Of a stretch of DNA of 64,000 nt, positions 26,027 to 39,100 are shown in pieces. The position numbers and the translations under genes are program-made. Source of the stretch: Brachionus manjavacas (taxonomy: Eukaryota; Rotifera; Eurotatoria; Ploima; Brachionidae); assembly GCA_019054805.1 (NCBI GenBank), contig JAHQIY010000009.1, forward strand, positions 682,001 to 746,000, read 5' to 3'. Position 1 is the stretch's first letter, and each line of letters opens with the position of its first letter. The notes beneath the pieces were generated by a model, which saw nothing but the letters and a program-made list of their open reading frames with translations, was not told the DNA's origin and searched no databases.

Positions 26027-27418
26027 TTATATAAATTCATATTTTAAGTATCGAACACAAATACTAGGTATCTTTAGTGCATCGATCAGATTTTTATCAT
26101 TTAGAACGTAATCTATGTTGCTAAACTCATTTTTAATTCTTGCCCTGCACAGCATTTGCAGTGACCAAGGACTGTCCACTGACTCTTTGTAAATGTCAAG
26201 AATGTGCTTTTTTGTAGATGACTGATCGGACATTAGTCTGGCGCAAGTTGGCATGCCAAACTTGCGCTCGAACCATTTTTGAACAAACTTTTTGTTCACA
26301 TCCAACTGGGAGCTGTAGATGACAAGTGCAAACAAATACAACATTCTGAGCCTGAGAGTGGCCAAGTCTTCGCTTTTGCATACATTGTGCAGGATTTGAA
26401 AATTTTCAAAAATTAAACTGAGAATCAATAGGACACAATGATTTAGAATGTTTGATGCATGGTCAAAATTGATGTCAGTCCTTGGCTCGCATGCATTGAA
26501 CATGGCCAATATGTTTGGCAGCGTGACCAGTCTTTTATTGAAGCACTTGTGCTTGATCATTAGGATAAAGCACTCTAAATTATAGCTGAACAAAGCCGAG
26601 TCCATAATTCTGACATTGTGTTTGAGCTGGCCATAGAAATCCTTTAGATCTTTTGAATTTATTTTGAGACCTATTTGAAAAAGCTTGACCACAAAGTCCA
26701 AATTGTGGCTGTACTTGATGGCCAAGTACAAGTAGCTGTTTCTCTTTGATTCCACTTGAGTAAAGTCTATTATTGATGCCAAGCTCTTTGAATCAAAGTA
26801 TCGCAGCAGAATGTTCAGAGCTCGCATGTTTCCTTGCACACAAATGTCCTTGAGCACAAAGTGGCTGATGTTGGAGCCACTTTTGACCAGCAGCTCGAAT
26901 ATTTCCCAGTGTTTTTTGGTGTAGGCGACAGTGAGTGCGGTCCGGTGCACCAAGTCTTCCAGATGCAGATCGGCCAGTCCGCTTGACAAAATGATCATTA
27001 TTGGCTCCTTGGAGTTGTTCTCGGACGCCAAGTGAATGGCCGTTTTGCCGTCTGTGTCCTGGCAATTTAGGAACTCTTTGGTGAGCAGATCGGTGTTGTT
27101 GTTGTTGGAGAATGTGTTTTTCTCGACCAGGTAGCGCACTATTGCGGTCGAGTTGTTCAGGGCAGCGTAGTGGAGCGCAGTGCGACCGTAGTTGTCTTTG
27201 AGGAACTCGTTGCAGCCGAATTTTATCAAGAGCTGAACAAGACCGTAGAAATTTTTCATGCAAGCAATGTGAAGCAAATTTTGGCCATGCTCGAACTTGA
27301 CGTTCAGATTGACGCCCATTTTCAGCAAGCACACGGCCAGCTCGAAGTCGCCGTTTACACAAGCGTGATAGAACTCGTTTGTATAGTACTGCTGCGACTT
27401 AAAATGTTTCTCCAACAT
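26027..27418 (-). CDS. Ankyrin-repeat and SOCS-box (ASB-like) protein
   Basis: Single-exon frame of 463 residues from ATG 27418. Ankyrin repeats occupy about residues 10-200 (GQNLLHIACMKNFYGLVQLL, GRTALHYAAL, GKTAIHLASENN, RTALTVAYTKKHWEIFELLV); the middle is less repetitive. The last 45 residues form a SOCS box: SLQMLCRARIKN (elongin-BC box) and LKIPSICVRYLKYEF (Cul5-box region, with IPSI for the usual LPLP). Such proteins act as substrate receptors of Cul5-Rbx2 ubiquitin ligases, with the ankyrin part binding the target. The first 400 bp are markedly more GC-rich than the surroundings. The exact ASB orthologue is not identifiable. Confidence 0.85.
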   Translation of the reverse strand: MLEKHFKSQQYYTNEFYHACVNGDFELAVCLLKMGVNLNVKFEHGQNLLHIACMKNFYGLVQLLIKFGCNEFLKDNYGRTALHYAALNNSTAIVRYLVEKNTFSNNNNTDLLTKEFLNCQDTDGKTAIHLASENNSKEPIMIILSSGLADLHLEDLVHRTALTVAYTKKHWEIFELLVKSGSNISHFVLKDICVQGNMRALNILLRYFDSKSLASIIDFTQVESKRNSYLYLAIKYSHNLDFVVKLFQIGLKINSKDLKDFYGQLKHNVRIMDSALFSYNLECFILMIKHKCFNKRLVTLPNILAMFNACEPRTDINFDHASNILNHCVLLILSLIFENFQILHNVCKSEDLATLRLRMLYLFALVIYSSQLDVNKKFVQKWFERKFGMPTCARLMSDQSSTKKHILDIYKESVDSPWSLQMLCRARIKNEFSNIDYVLNDKNLIDALKIPSICVRYLKYEFI

Positions 27419-29010
27419 TTTATTTGATTTTTTTTAGAAAAAAAATTCTATTTTTTTTGTTGTTATTGTTTGAAATAATTTCTTATTTAAAATTTGTTCT
27501 TTTGTTTGTGTTTTTGGAAACACTACTAGTCGTCGAATGTGATTTGATGTAAGCGCGTAAGTGCTACCAGAAAAGCAATAAATACCATAAAATAAAAACT
27601 ATTTCTTTGATTGAAATTTTTTTTCTTATTAAAAACAAATTCGTATGAAATGTTTATCTAAATTTAAAATGAACAATAGAATTCATGTTGGCGAATACAA
27701 ATCTTCAAAGAAATTTGTGCATTGTAATATATGTAAATCACCTAAATGTACCATTGTTTATTTACTATAAGCAAATTTTAGAAAATAGTAATTAAAGGTA
27801 GGAATGAGCCAGCTGTAAAGATAAATATTTGACTACCTTCAATTCACAAGGATGTTTTCTATGAAATAAAATAAATCAATTTCCGCATAGAAATGCTTTT
27901 GCCAATCCGCTCACCAATCTTGCTCAATTAATCCACAACTCTAGTTTGGAACGCTTTAGTCACAAAACTTTTGCTCTCGCCTCTCACGTCATTTCACCAA
28001 ATCTGATGTAAAATAATTCTTAATATTTAATAATTAATTTTTATTTAACCAATATGTTTTTTAATAAAGACAAAGAAGGAGCTAATTTTTTTCTTCTCTT
28101 TGTACTTATTTTTTTTGTTTAAATTAAAACTATAAAGGATTGACGAAAAAAAAATTGAAGAAAAAAATTATTTTTCCCCTAGGATTTTTTTAATTAAATT
28201 ACAACACAGACAAAAAAATTTTATTAAAATTTCCATATGAGTTTTTGACAAAACTCACTTACTTTTGTGACCATGAAAATGAAAAAAAAATAATTATGTC
28301 ACTTTGATAAATAAAACTAAATATTTATTCTAAGCCATACTTTATATTAAGCAATTCATATTAGAACTAGAAATGGTAGTTCTTCATTCATGTTTTAGAA
28401 AATATTTTTTTGGTGTTTTTTTAATTTAAAATGATTTTTTTTTCGAAATTATATTGACATTACAAAATTAATTTGAACGGAGCAAGATAATTTTTTAAGG
28501 AGCTGACAAAAAAATTTAATTTCTTATTTCATTGATTTTATGTCTAAATTAAGGTTCAGCTCTGCAGGTATAGTTCAAATAGTGTTCTGTACCATTGAAA
28601 AGAATTAATTGTCCATTCTTGTTTTAACACTTATTTTTAGAAATTTTAATTTTTTTCTTGGATTTAATAAATTTATTTGCGACTTTTACAAATTTCTTAA
28701 CAATCCCTTTTTATGACAATTTTTTTTCCATTTCACTCACCATTTCGCATCCAATAAATAATGATATTAAATAATTAGTCAAATAAGTGACCAAATGCGA
28801 AAAATCAAATTAACTTCAAAATATTTAGAAAATAATAAAAAAATTAAATTAAAAATTCAACTTTTTTTTCTTCAATTAATAAAAGCACTTAATTATGGTC
28901 AATTTTATTTGCAGTGGAATATTAAATACCAAACACATGTATTTGATGCTGCACCAATGCACTACTTTAATGAAAAATGAGGTAATCCCCAAAGTAATAT
29001 TCTTTGAAAT
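27419..29010. other. Intergenic, AT-rich, with one coding-like patch
   Basis: 27525-27580 is less AT-rich and may be the ankyrin-gene promoter or 5' UTR. At about 27860-28012 a plus-strand frame of about 50 codons (containing NAFANPLTNLAQLIHN and RFSHKTFALASHVI) ends in TAA. It is unlike chance AT frames and may be a lone exon or an element remnant. Nothing else seen. Confidence 0.4.
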
Positions 29011-29251
29011 AAGGTAAACTTCAATTTTAATTTTGTATAGAATTTCTCTTATCGAAACCGTGTTAAAGGATTTTTTTGAGTCGAATTGTTAACAAAATTA
29101 TTTTTAATTATCTTTTTTTTATTTTAAGTGTAAATTTGAACTTTGGACGCTAATTGATACTTTTTTTCAAAAAAAAATTAAAAAATTTCTAAAACATGGT
29201 TTCGATGAGATAAACTCCATATAAAAAAATGAACCTGAAGTTTACCTTTTT
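29011..29251. repeat. Palindromic MITE-like element
   Basis: About 240 bp with inverted ends: AAGGTAAACTTCA at 29011 and its reverse complement (GAAGTTTACCTT) ending near 29251. Homology continues inward through CTYATCGAAACCRTGTT. Arms are about 65 bp and roughly 75% alike by eye. No coding. Flanks suggest but do not prove a TA target site. Confidence 0.6.
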
Positions 29252-32200
29252 TATAAGAGTAGCAGTCAAAGGATTATGTTTTTTTTTAGAATATCTTGTC
29301 TTATTATTTCAAATCATTGTCTTACAAAAATATTTTTTTTCGAAAAATTTTCAAAGATGTGTCTCAACTTATGGTTTTTATGCCAGAAAAAAAGAAAAAA
29401 CACTTTTTATTTAAAGCTTTATTAAAGTTATTTAAAATAAATCCTAGATGAATGAAGCCACGATTTTGAAAATAATTATAAAATAACTGAAAAATTAATT
29501 GCAACACGATTCCTTACACTTTAAGAACTAGATTTAAATTTTTTTTGACTTAGCAGAATTTTAATTAACTTTTCTTAAACCTGATAATTTAACAATGGAA
29601 AAATTGCCAAAAAAAATGGCTACCTGCAGGCACTAGGCCTTAGGATACAAATGCTAAAAATTACTCTATTTAATTAATTATACCGGTCGCATTTAGAACT
29701 TTTATTTAAAAACAAAATATTTAAATAATTAAATGACCATTGATTAAAATTTCTAAAAAAATTTAGCTAAAATCATTTTGTATTGTGATTTAATTGAATG
29801 TTATAATAATCATTATTTTAAATTTTTTACTCAATTTCGGGTGCACTTTTGGCTTAAACTATTACTTTGCTTACTTTAATTTAATGATTATTTTTTTTTA
29901 AGAGGCTTTTGATTAAAATCTTAATCCGCGAAATTGAGCTGATCTACAGAATTTTTAAACAATTTAAAAGCCCAATTTGCAAGCGTTTATAACCCACTTA
30001 ATAAATCTCCAAGCATCTAAATATATTTATTAGTTTATGTTGACAGTTTCTGCCTGACATAATAAATAAATTAATTTTTATTTGAATCCTGAATAAATAA
30101 ACATTTTGAGTGCACCTAATTTTGTAAAAAAAAAGTGTCCATTTTTTAAAGACGAAAGTTTACGGCAAGCATGAAAACTAAATACTTATAAAAAAAAAAC
30201 AAAATATTTTTATTACGCAAATTAAAATAATTAACATTAGTCAAACTAATTTAAACTAGTTTTAACTTTTCTTGGAAACGTGTCAAAGCATTTTTTTCAG
30301 TGTATAGAACTAAAAAATAAAACACATCAAGTGCCAAATATTAAAGAAAATAAGAACTTTACTTGGTTAAAGATAATCTTTAAAATAAATTGCCATAGTT
30401 TGCCAAATAAAATTAAAATCGGACTTGACCAAAAGATTATAGATCATTCGGAGTTGGCAATTTTGATGATCGATCAAAGTTGGCTTAGATTATATGGCCT
30501 CAAAGCTACTAGATACACATTCTATTGAAAAATAAATTTCTCATCACTTAATTGCTTTTTGGTATAAACAAATCTTGTGTCAAAAAAAGACAAATTTGAC
30601 TCTCAGAGACGAAAATTTAAACCAAAAATTCATCATATCGAGATTGAAAGGTGCCATTAATTAAAAAAGGTATTGTATCAAAAGTATTTGATAAAATTCC
30701 ATCACTCCAATTTCTATCAAAATTCTATTGTCCTTTTTGACCTAAGACCTAATTTAGTTTTAGCGGTGTCTCAAGTCTGCAATCAGCAATCGAAGTCCTA
30801 AGGTCCATATCCTCACAGTTCACATGGTTCAAGAACTTGTTAGCTTGTAAATTCCTTTATTATAAAAATAAATAAAAACTATAAACATTTTTGACAATTT
30901 TTTTTCTTTAAGTGTTCAATTATATAATAGTTGCATCAGACTTAATTTAGTTACAATCAATACTCAACTGGCTTATTTATTTATAAACTTTGAGTAAATA
31001 CTTTTAAAAAAGAGTAGGAAACAAGTTGTTTTTGAAACAAGAAAAAAAAACACCGAGATGGTATATACACCAAATAGAAAATTTTATGATCTATTTTCTA
31101 AGTGTTTTGTTTAAAACAATTCTGGAAAAAATTGACTTTTAGGCTTCAATCAAAAAAAATAAAATTAAGTGGTAATAAAAAAGCTTTTAGAGATAAAAAA
31201 TTCCAAAACTCTAAAAATTAATTTAGATAAGAGACTGAACTCTAATTAAAAAATAATAAAAATTGTCAATTTACCTATATTTAATTTGTTTGATTGAATC
31301 TCTTGAAATATTAAGAAAATGAGTTGATAAAAATAGTTTGAGTGGGTGAAACCCGATCGGTTCTTAATAGCACTGATAATGCATCGGCATTCGTAGAATA
31401 AAATTTTCATATTAACCAGAAAAGTAGACTTAAATTTTTGCATACACAATTCCATTTACCTTATTATAGACGCGTGGAACAGGTATATCAGCATATCGGT
31501 TTTACAAGTTTTTTTTAATTAGAATACAGAACATTTAGCACAATGCAAGCACATTTAATTTATTTAGATTATTAGACTGAAATAATATTCTTTTAAAATT
31601 CATAATATTATGCAACAGAGGAAATTAATTTAATATGACTAATCAAACATTAGTATAGTAAAAAAAATACCTGAAAATAAACTGTCTGAAATTAATTATA
31701 CTAATTATAAAGAAAAATTTTAAGCTTAATGATCAAACAAAAAAATTAAATTTTCTTTGGAAAATTTTTCTTAGCATTATTCCATTTGAATCAGAAATTT
31801 TGCTCAAAAACATTTGGTAATTTATGTACGCAAACTTTAACACTGGTTGAGCCCTCCAGCAGCCAAAATGGCATGACTGAATTTTCACTTGGAATTTTTT
31901 CTCCAGAATTTACCTGATAGTAATAATTTTTGAAATTCTATTCTCTCAAATTGCTTAAAAAGGTACTAGGCCAACATTTACAAATTGACATTAAATTTTA
32001 CAATAGCTATCTTAGAAAGCTTTTAAGTAAATAAGAGTAGAAAAAGAGAGAAGTTCGTTCCAATTGCTTTAAAAACAAAAATAATATTTTTAAATAATTT
32101 CTTAGCATGCTCAGGTTTTTTTAAATTTTGTTTTGCTGAACCTTCAAAACAGTTGAAAATTTCCAATAAAAAGTAACTGTTTTCAAGTTGCTTAAAGTAA

Positions 32201-33599
32201 ACAAACCCGGATACTATGTCCATGTGAGTTGACCACAGACTTTAATTGAGCAAGCTATCAGTCGCTCAAGCTGCCTACACCACCGATCCACGGCATTGTG
32301 TAATTTAGAAGCAAAAAAAATTATAATTATTGTTTTTCTAGAAATTTAAATTTTTTTAGCGAAAAATTTGAAAATAAATGGGCTTTCTCTTCAAGATTGT
32401 CCACCTTCTCTCCAGAATGCACCAAGCTTCATCATGATAAAATTAAATTTCGAAAAAAAAAAATTTTATTTTTTTTCTAATAAATTTTCCAATACCTGAT
32501 ATTGCCACTCAAGCACGGCTTCGCATCATTCGAGAAAATTTTCATTATTTTTCTAAATTAATCTAATTCATTCTGACTGAACGAGAGGACCAAAATTCAT
32601 AAAATTATTCTTTTTAAATATTTTCGGCTTATCTAATCACCTCTAAATATTCTAAGATTTTTGATGAATAATCCAAAAAGCTATTAAACATTTCTATATC
32701 AAGTTAAATGAATTTTTTAGAGCTCAAATTTAGATTTAGTTTAAATTGAACACATAAGCCGGTCAAATTGGGACATAGCCTAACCTGATTTAGAAAGTAT
32801 CTAATTTAATTTGAACTGGATTTTTTTTCTAATTTTAAATGAAAATAACAGAATTTTCATAAAAGACTTATTTGGATTAAAAAAATACTACTCTTTAACC
32901 TGAATGTCTACTTTTTTTGTATTTGGACCATGCCATTTTTTTCTAAAATTTCTTGAAGTAAAATAATTTTCTCACATTTTAAAATCACATCAATTTTATA
33001 AATTAACAAGAGGCATGCTTGGGTGAATGTTTACAATAGCGATTGATTTTGCCAATTCATTGTAAATAATTGATTGTTTAATTGAGCCTGAATGAAAACC
33101 GAACTGAGCATACCTGACTCTGTGCTTCGACTTGCGCCAACGACCATTATCATTAAATTATTATATGCAAATTAAAATTGGGTTTTCTAAATATTTATGC
33201 AATTCTTGGTAACTAAAATAAATATTGATATAACTTTTTTTTAAGTTATTAATAAAATACTATTAAATTTTTTTTCAAGCAATCTTTAAGAGATTTTAAT
33301 TTTTGAAATGCCTAATATTTGGATATAGAATTTCCCTAATTTGTTGAATTTATTCGCGTTAGCATTTGATATCATGTTTAAACAAGTTAAATTTTAAATT
33401 ATCTATTTCTTTTTTTTGCTAAATGTTTGCTAATAAATAAATAGGATAGGTGTAATTAAAATTCCAAAAATTGCTTTTGAGATAAAATAAAGTCCTAAGG
33501 CTTATATAAAATATGCAAGAATCACTTTGATTCTAGTTGACTTTTTAATTCAAAATAATTCAAATTACGTAAATAAACTTGGGTGTTTTTATTATTTAC
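29252..33599. other. Gene-poor stretch with several coding-like islands, mostly minus strand
   Basis: Mostly A/T-rich. Islands that stand out: minus 31486-31270 (open frames with GTAAAT donors), minus about 31910-31800 (containing SVMPFWLLEGSTSVKVC), minus 32223-32023 (66 codons), minus about 32545-32493 (containing NDAKPCLSGNI before a GTATTG donor), minus about 33158-33114 (MVVGASRSTES before GTATGC) and plus 30770-30860. None matches a family I know, and splice phases could not be joined into one product. Confidence 0.3.
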
Positions 33600-33767
33600 T
33601 TAAGGAATATGAGGCGATTTGACTTGGGAATGTGCTTCATGGAAAATCCAAGCTTTGTATCTGCGCTTTTGGAAGTATTTTGATGCACTTCATATTTTAT
33701 TGCCTTCCAAAGTTTACACCATTTAATCGATGTTTTTACCATCGATACACTACCAGAACCCAAGAGT
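33600..33767 (-). CDS. Candidate internal exon, unrecognised protein
   Basis: 168 bp open for 55 codons, entered after AAAG at 33768 and left at donor GTAAAT (33599), phase 2 on both sides. The product contains GSGSVSMVKTSIKWCKLWKA and TKLGFSMKHIPKSNRLIFL. Two Trp, a Cys and mixed composition are not typical of chance frames here. The surrounding 200 bp are more GC-rich than the flanks. The partner exons are uncertain, so the gene is unknown. Confidence 0.35.
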
Positions 33768-33924
33768 CTTTCAAGTCCAAAATTAGGCAGAAAATAAAAT
33801 AAAAAAATAAATTATCAAAAGATTTTTTGTTGATCTAAATAAAAAAATAAATAAGAAATTTTACAAATCTTAGTTTAGTAATTTTTTTTATATTCAATTT
33901 GATGAAGTTAAAGGCTGTTTAATA

Positions 33925-34608
33925 AGTCGTGTCTAAATATTAAAATCAAAAAAAGTATGATCTAATTTAGCTTTAATTCATTAAATTTGGTTCATTAATG
34001 GGTCCAACATTTAAGTTAAAAATTAACAAAGAATATTAAGAAAGATAATATTATGTACGTCTGGTCTTAACATTTTCTAAAAGGAGTCCTCAGCAAAGAA
34101 ATGTTAATTATTAGATATTTCATATATTTAATGAAAGATAATATTTTGAGGATCAATTAAAGATCGATAAGATAAAGATCGCAATTTTTGGACGCGATTC
34201 AAGATAATTTTGCAGAAAAGCTTGAAAATAAAGGCTAATTAATTTTACATTCGATCGAAAATTAATTAAATTTAATGTGAAATTTTAGGTTAATATTTAG
34301 ATAATTTTAAAGTTTTAGGAGCAAATTACTAGTAGATAGTATTTTGAATGCAACAACAGAAAATTGAGACATAAAGTTTAATCTAATCTTCAGCATATTA
34401 TTAATCATTCAATAAATTAAATATTTAATAATTAGCATTTCTTGGCTGAGGACTCTTTGTTAAGACCACACGTACAAAAAATTATCTTTCTTAATATTTT
34501 TTTATTAATTATTAACTTAAAGGTTGGACTCTTCATGCGCAAAAATTTGGTGAATTAAAGCTAAATTAGGCCATAATTTTTTTTGAATTTTAATATTAAG
34601 ACAAGTCT
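33925..34608. mobile_element. MITE with about 200-bp terminal inverted repeats (TA target)
   Basis: Left arm 33925 to about 34120 and right arm about 34420-34608 are inverted copies. Shared blocks include CTAATTTAGCTTTAATTCA, AATATTAAGAAAGATAAT and GAGTCCTCAGC. Ends are AGTCGTGTCTAAATATT and AGACTTGTCTTAATATT, each next to a TA dinucleotide, the Tc1/mariner-type target. No transposase. Arm divergence of very roughly 15-20% by eye suggests an old copy. Confidence 0.7.
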
Positions 34609-35567
34609 TATCTTTATTTTATATAATTTAAATAAAAGAAATTAATTTTATTATATTTATATTTAATAAAAAAAAGGAGAATTAGCTATAGATAATTATG
34701 AAAGTCCTGAGTCGATTTCCATGACTTATGTTTTCATGAAAATGCAAAATATTTTTAATTGAAACAACTATTTACAATTTTATTGAAAAAAAATGAGTTA
34801 AAATTTTTTTTATTAACTTTTCTTATATTTTTGTGTAGCCAGATAAATTCAAAGCTTTGACTTTTGTTTGTTTTATTGGAATGCTTGCTACAAATCAAAT
34901 CATCTATCTAATCTAATTTATTTTAGAACAGACTTATTCAAAGGAAATATTGGACCTGAAAATTGAACTTGGAGATTACATTTTTTTTTAAACTTATAAA
35001 ATATTCAAATTATAAAGCCATCAATATATTGAGAATTCTAGATTTCATCTATTTTGTCAACAAGGCCTATGAAAGTTAACCAATTCAAAAAAGCTAATTG
35101 TCTTCAATTTCTTATAACTTACAATTTCAAAGACTTCTTATAATAATCAACTACTCATTAGATAGCTAAAACCTTAAGCTTTAATTTAATATTATTATTT
35201 TAATTATTGTGATTAATTTTAGCTAAGTTTCATCCAATAATTTGAAAAAAAAATTTTTTATACTATGAAGTTAAGTTTTTGATATCTTCCCATAAATTTA
35301 ACAACAAGATAAGTCCATATTCTTAAAGCTCATTAAATACTATATACATTGACACATTTTAGTCTTCCTTTTTGTTTGCTTCAAGATTTATAAAACTTAA
35401 AGGAAAAGATTTAAGTTAATTAAACAATTTCATTAAATTTAAATTTACTTTAAAATAACTAAAATTTAAATTTTTTCTGCTAATCATCTTTTTTTTCGAT
35501 CAATGACTGACAATCAATATATCCATGAAAATTAAATTTTATAAATTTTTTTTACAGAACTAATTAA
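34609..35567. other. Intergenic, AT-rich
   Basis: No gene, RNA gene or clear repeat seen between the two palindromic elements. Confidence 0.6.
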
Positions 35568-36115
35568 TTAGCTCTAAGAATGCAGCATAGTGCGACAAAA
35601 AATATTGCCTACAAAAATTCTGAAAATTAAAAAAGGAATTTGATTTCTTTTGCAGAGTTTTGTGAAGTTCAGTACTAAAGAACAGAACAAAGTGTAAAAA
35701 AATTTTAATTAAATAATTTTTTTCTAAAAGTCTAAAAAATTAATTCTGTGAATGCAGCATGATGCAACATTCAAAGCTGCATCAACAGTAAAAGTCTGTT
35801 AATGATGAACAAAATCTCTGCAAAATGCACTACGTTCGAATACATTAAAATTTAATTTCTTCTAAACTCGGCAAATTTAGCAGACCTTGATATTTGATGC
35901 AACTTTGAATGTTGCGCTATGTTAAATTCACAAAACTAATTTTATTAATTTAGAAAAAAAGTTATTCAATTTTTTCGCATTTTTTTCTGTTCCTTTTATC
36001 ATTTTGTTCTGAATTTCAGAAAACCGAGATTTTGGATATGATTAAAAGGCTTTGACTGCTGATGCAGCTAAATATGTTGCACCAATTTACATTCACAGAA
36101 CTAAATTTAGACATC
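35568..36115. repeat. Foldback element with nested terminal repeats
   Basis: A motif like TTCTGTGAATGCAGCATGATG occurs four times: at about 35575 and 35745 on plus, and at about 35930 and 36095 inverted. The outer and inner pairs share the same centre near 35842, so each arm (about 270 bp) contains the motif twice and the element is one diverged palindrome. The DNA between the copies also pairs across the centre (for example AAAGTCTGTTAA with its reversed copy at about 35878). No coding. Confidence 0.65.
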
Positions 36116-39100
36116 TCAAAAAAAACTTACTAGATTTTTATCATTTTGCTCTTTTTTTTGTGCTCAATATCTCAAAGTCATTTCAGTGTTGAAAATCATT
36201 TCAGTTGCTTTTTCTTTTTTTCAAGAGTTTATTGTTAATAAAATCTTTTAAATTAGGTTTTTTAATTTTTTTTAATAAATACTGAGAATCTTTTCTTTTT
36301 TTTAATTCTTAAAATGAAAACTAAGAATCAATTTTTCTTTTTTAGAATCATCCGCAGCTATACTCTAATGCATTTTAATTAGAAGATTTTTCAAAAAAGA
36401 TATTAGCTGTAAATTGCACATCTTGTGCAGGTTTTAACTTTAAATGTTGGAATTTAAACCCTAAACTCTTAAAGAAATAAAAAAAAAAAAAAAAAATTCT
36501 TTATGATTTTTTTGAATAAGAAGAGAATTCTTTAAATTAAGTCAATAAAAATTTGGCTCTGAAAGTAGAAAATGAAAATATCAGAGAAAAGTCTTATTTG
36601 ATGGTCTTTTCCGGAAATATTAAAGTAAAATAGGGCTAAGGACTAGATCTTCTTTGAAAAAACTTGAGTCTTTTTTAGCATCTCTTAGCGAGTCTTGTGT
36701 ACTCGTGTAGTCTAAATTTTGGTTCAGTGTACATTGGTGATTTGATAAAAATTTTACCAAATTTTAAGTTGCTCTTAGAAAAATTCCAAAATTTTCATTC
36801 CACCTCCCAAATATTCATTTGCTTACTCAATTTAACTTACGATCTTTTCAGGAAGAATGCAAAAACTTCTCTAATCCAAACGGTATACTTCAAAGTTAAA
36901 TAATTAAATATTAAATAATTGTCCATATTCTATCAATAATTAAATTAAAGCTTAATTATTCCATTTTATCGTTATCTCAAATTTATTCGTAATTTTATTT
37001 AATCAACTTGTTTTATTTTGTTAAAATAAAAAGCTGAAAAAACAATATAAAATAAAAAAAGGCCTCGCGTCAGAACATCCTTGGAAAATCATCTTTTAAA
37101 AAAGTCATTAATGAAGTAAACTAAATAAAAAAATTTCTAACTAAAAAGTTGAAAAAAATTATACAATTCTGTCAAACAAAAAATGGGACCGAAACATTAA
37201 GAAATTTTTATAATTTTTTTTTTATGTTCAATCTTGAATTATTTTTTCTGTCTAAACTCAGAAAATTGAGAAAATTTTATTGTATACTTTATCTACTAAA
37301 GGCAAATGAATAGAAATATTAATTCATTTTTTTAAAATTTTTTCTCTCTTTACTGATAGTTTAAATCTGATATTAAGTTAAATGAGCTGGTTTGAATTAA
37401 AAAACAAGATTTTAGCATTGACAGATGTAATTAAAAAAAAATTCGGAATCAAAATTATAAATTTTTTCATGTTTAAGGTGAATATATATGTGTTTTCAAG
37501 GAGCAACATTTTTAATTGTGGGGACCAAATAATCTTCACTAAAGCAAGAGATCAAAAAAGACTATAAACTATGAAACTGAGAATTTTCCTAAAAGAAATT
37601 GTAAAATCACAATCAACCAGCCTGTCTGCATACACAATTTGTTTTCATATGATTTTTAGTTGTAAATGAAAAAAGCCTTACCTGTTCATAGCAAAAAATG
37701 TAAAAATTAATTTTTTTATCAGTCTGACTTTAATTTATTCTTTCTCTTTTTCTCTTTGCTTAAATGCAACTAAGACACTAATCATGATCAGATCTGCAAA
37801 TATGCTTTTTAGCATTTAAATTTTATAATCACCAAATCGCAATTTTTAAGAATTGCTTAGAAACTTAAACAATTTTTTTTTATTTTTTAAATTATTTTAT
37901 GATCATTATTTTAAAAAATAAGCTAATTTGATATCTAGAAAATTAATAATACTAGTAGACTGGTGTTTCAACTATAAAGTAGAATTAGGAAATTTTATTT
38001 AAAAGTACCATGATTTTTGCCTTGGATAAATTTAGTTCAAAAATACCAAATTAAAAAAAAGAATTCTTTCAGTTTTTAATTTTTTCTAAAAATACAACAA
38101 AGCTGATCCAAAATTGTCATTTTCTAAAAAATAGACTGAGCTGAGAACAAACAAAAATCTAAGTACGGAATTTTTCGACAATGCTCAATAATGAAATAAT
38201 TGTTGTTAAAATTTTTTCTTATTTAGGTTTTAAGCAAAATCATTGCCTTGGTATTTTAACCTTTAAGATGCCATCAGGATAATCCAAATTTCAATATCAA
38301 AATTGAAAATTTTTTCAAAATTAAACAAAGGATCAACTGTTTTTTTGCTGAAACTCTGGTTTAAACAAAATATTAAGAAAAATTTAATTGAATGTGCAGT
38401 GAAATTCAAACAAAAACCATTTTTTATGTAATTTTGATCAAAAGTTTTTATTTCGATTTTCTCTTGTTTGAGAATAGAGAGCTTAAATTTTTTCCAAAAT
38501 TTAATTTCTTAAAAAAAAACTTAAATCAAGTTTCGATAATTTTCTATATTCCAGAAAATATGATCCGAACCGATATATTTTCTTTCCGAAAAGTTCGGAT
38601 AATCATAATAATAAAAAATTTTAGTCTATCTAAATTGTTAATTAAAAAATTAAAAATAATAAATAGTATGATCTGAATTCTTTTATTAAAAATTGGCGCA
38701 TTTATCTAGAATGTGAAAGAGCCTGAAATTTATAAATTTTGTTCCTTAGAAATGTTTTATTAAGAAAATCTTATCACTACCTTATCCCTAAACTTATCGC
38801 CTAAAATTATTTTTTGTCATTTTTCGCAATTAATTCAACAGTTGAATTCTACTAAATATTATTTTCTATAAAATAATTTCTTTAATTACCTTTTGAAAAA
38901 TATTATACAAAAATTACTCTTCAAACAAAAATAGTTAGAACATTATATAAAATACTTTCTTTGTCGAAATATTTTGATTTTAGATAAATTTTAAATAACC
39001 GAAATTTTGAATTAAAAGAGTTTTTTATCTAAAATTAAGCATATTTAACTCAAAAACTTTTGATAAAACTCATTTAGTTCTGAAAATCATTTGTTTATTA

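Noticed and set aside
26793-27362. 189-codon minus-strand frame rich in Arg and His
   Set aside because: Out-of-frame shadow of the GC-rich 5' part of the ankyrin/SOCS gene.
38392-38676. 94-codon plus-strand frame
   Set aside because: Almost entirely Ile, Lys, Phe, Asn and Leu from AT-rich codons; no motif and no splice context.
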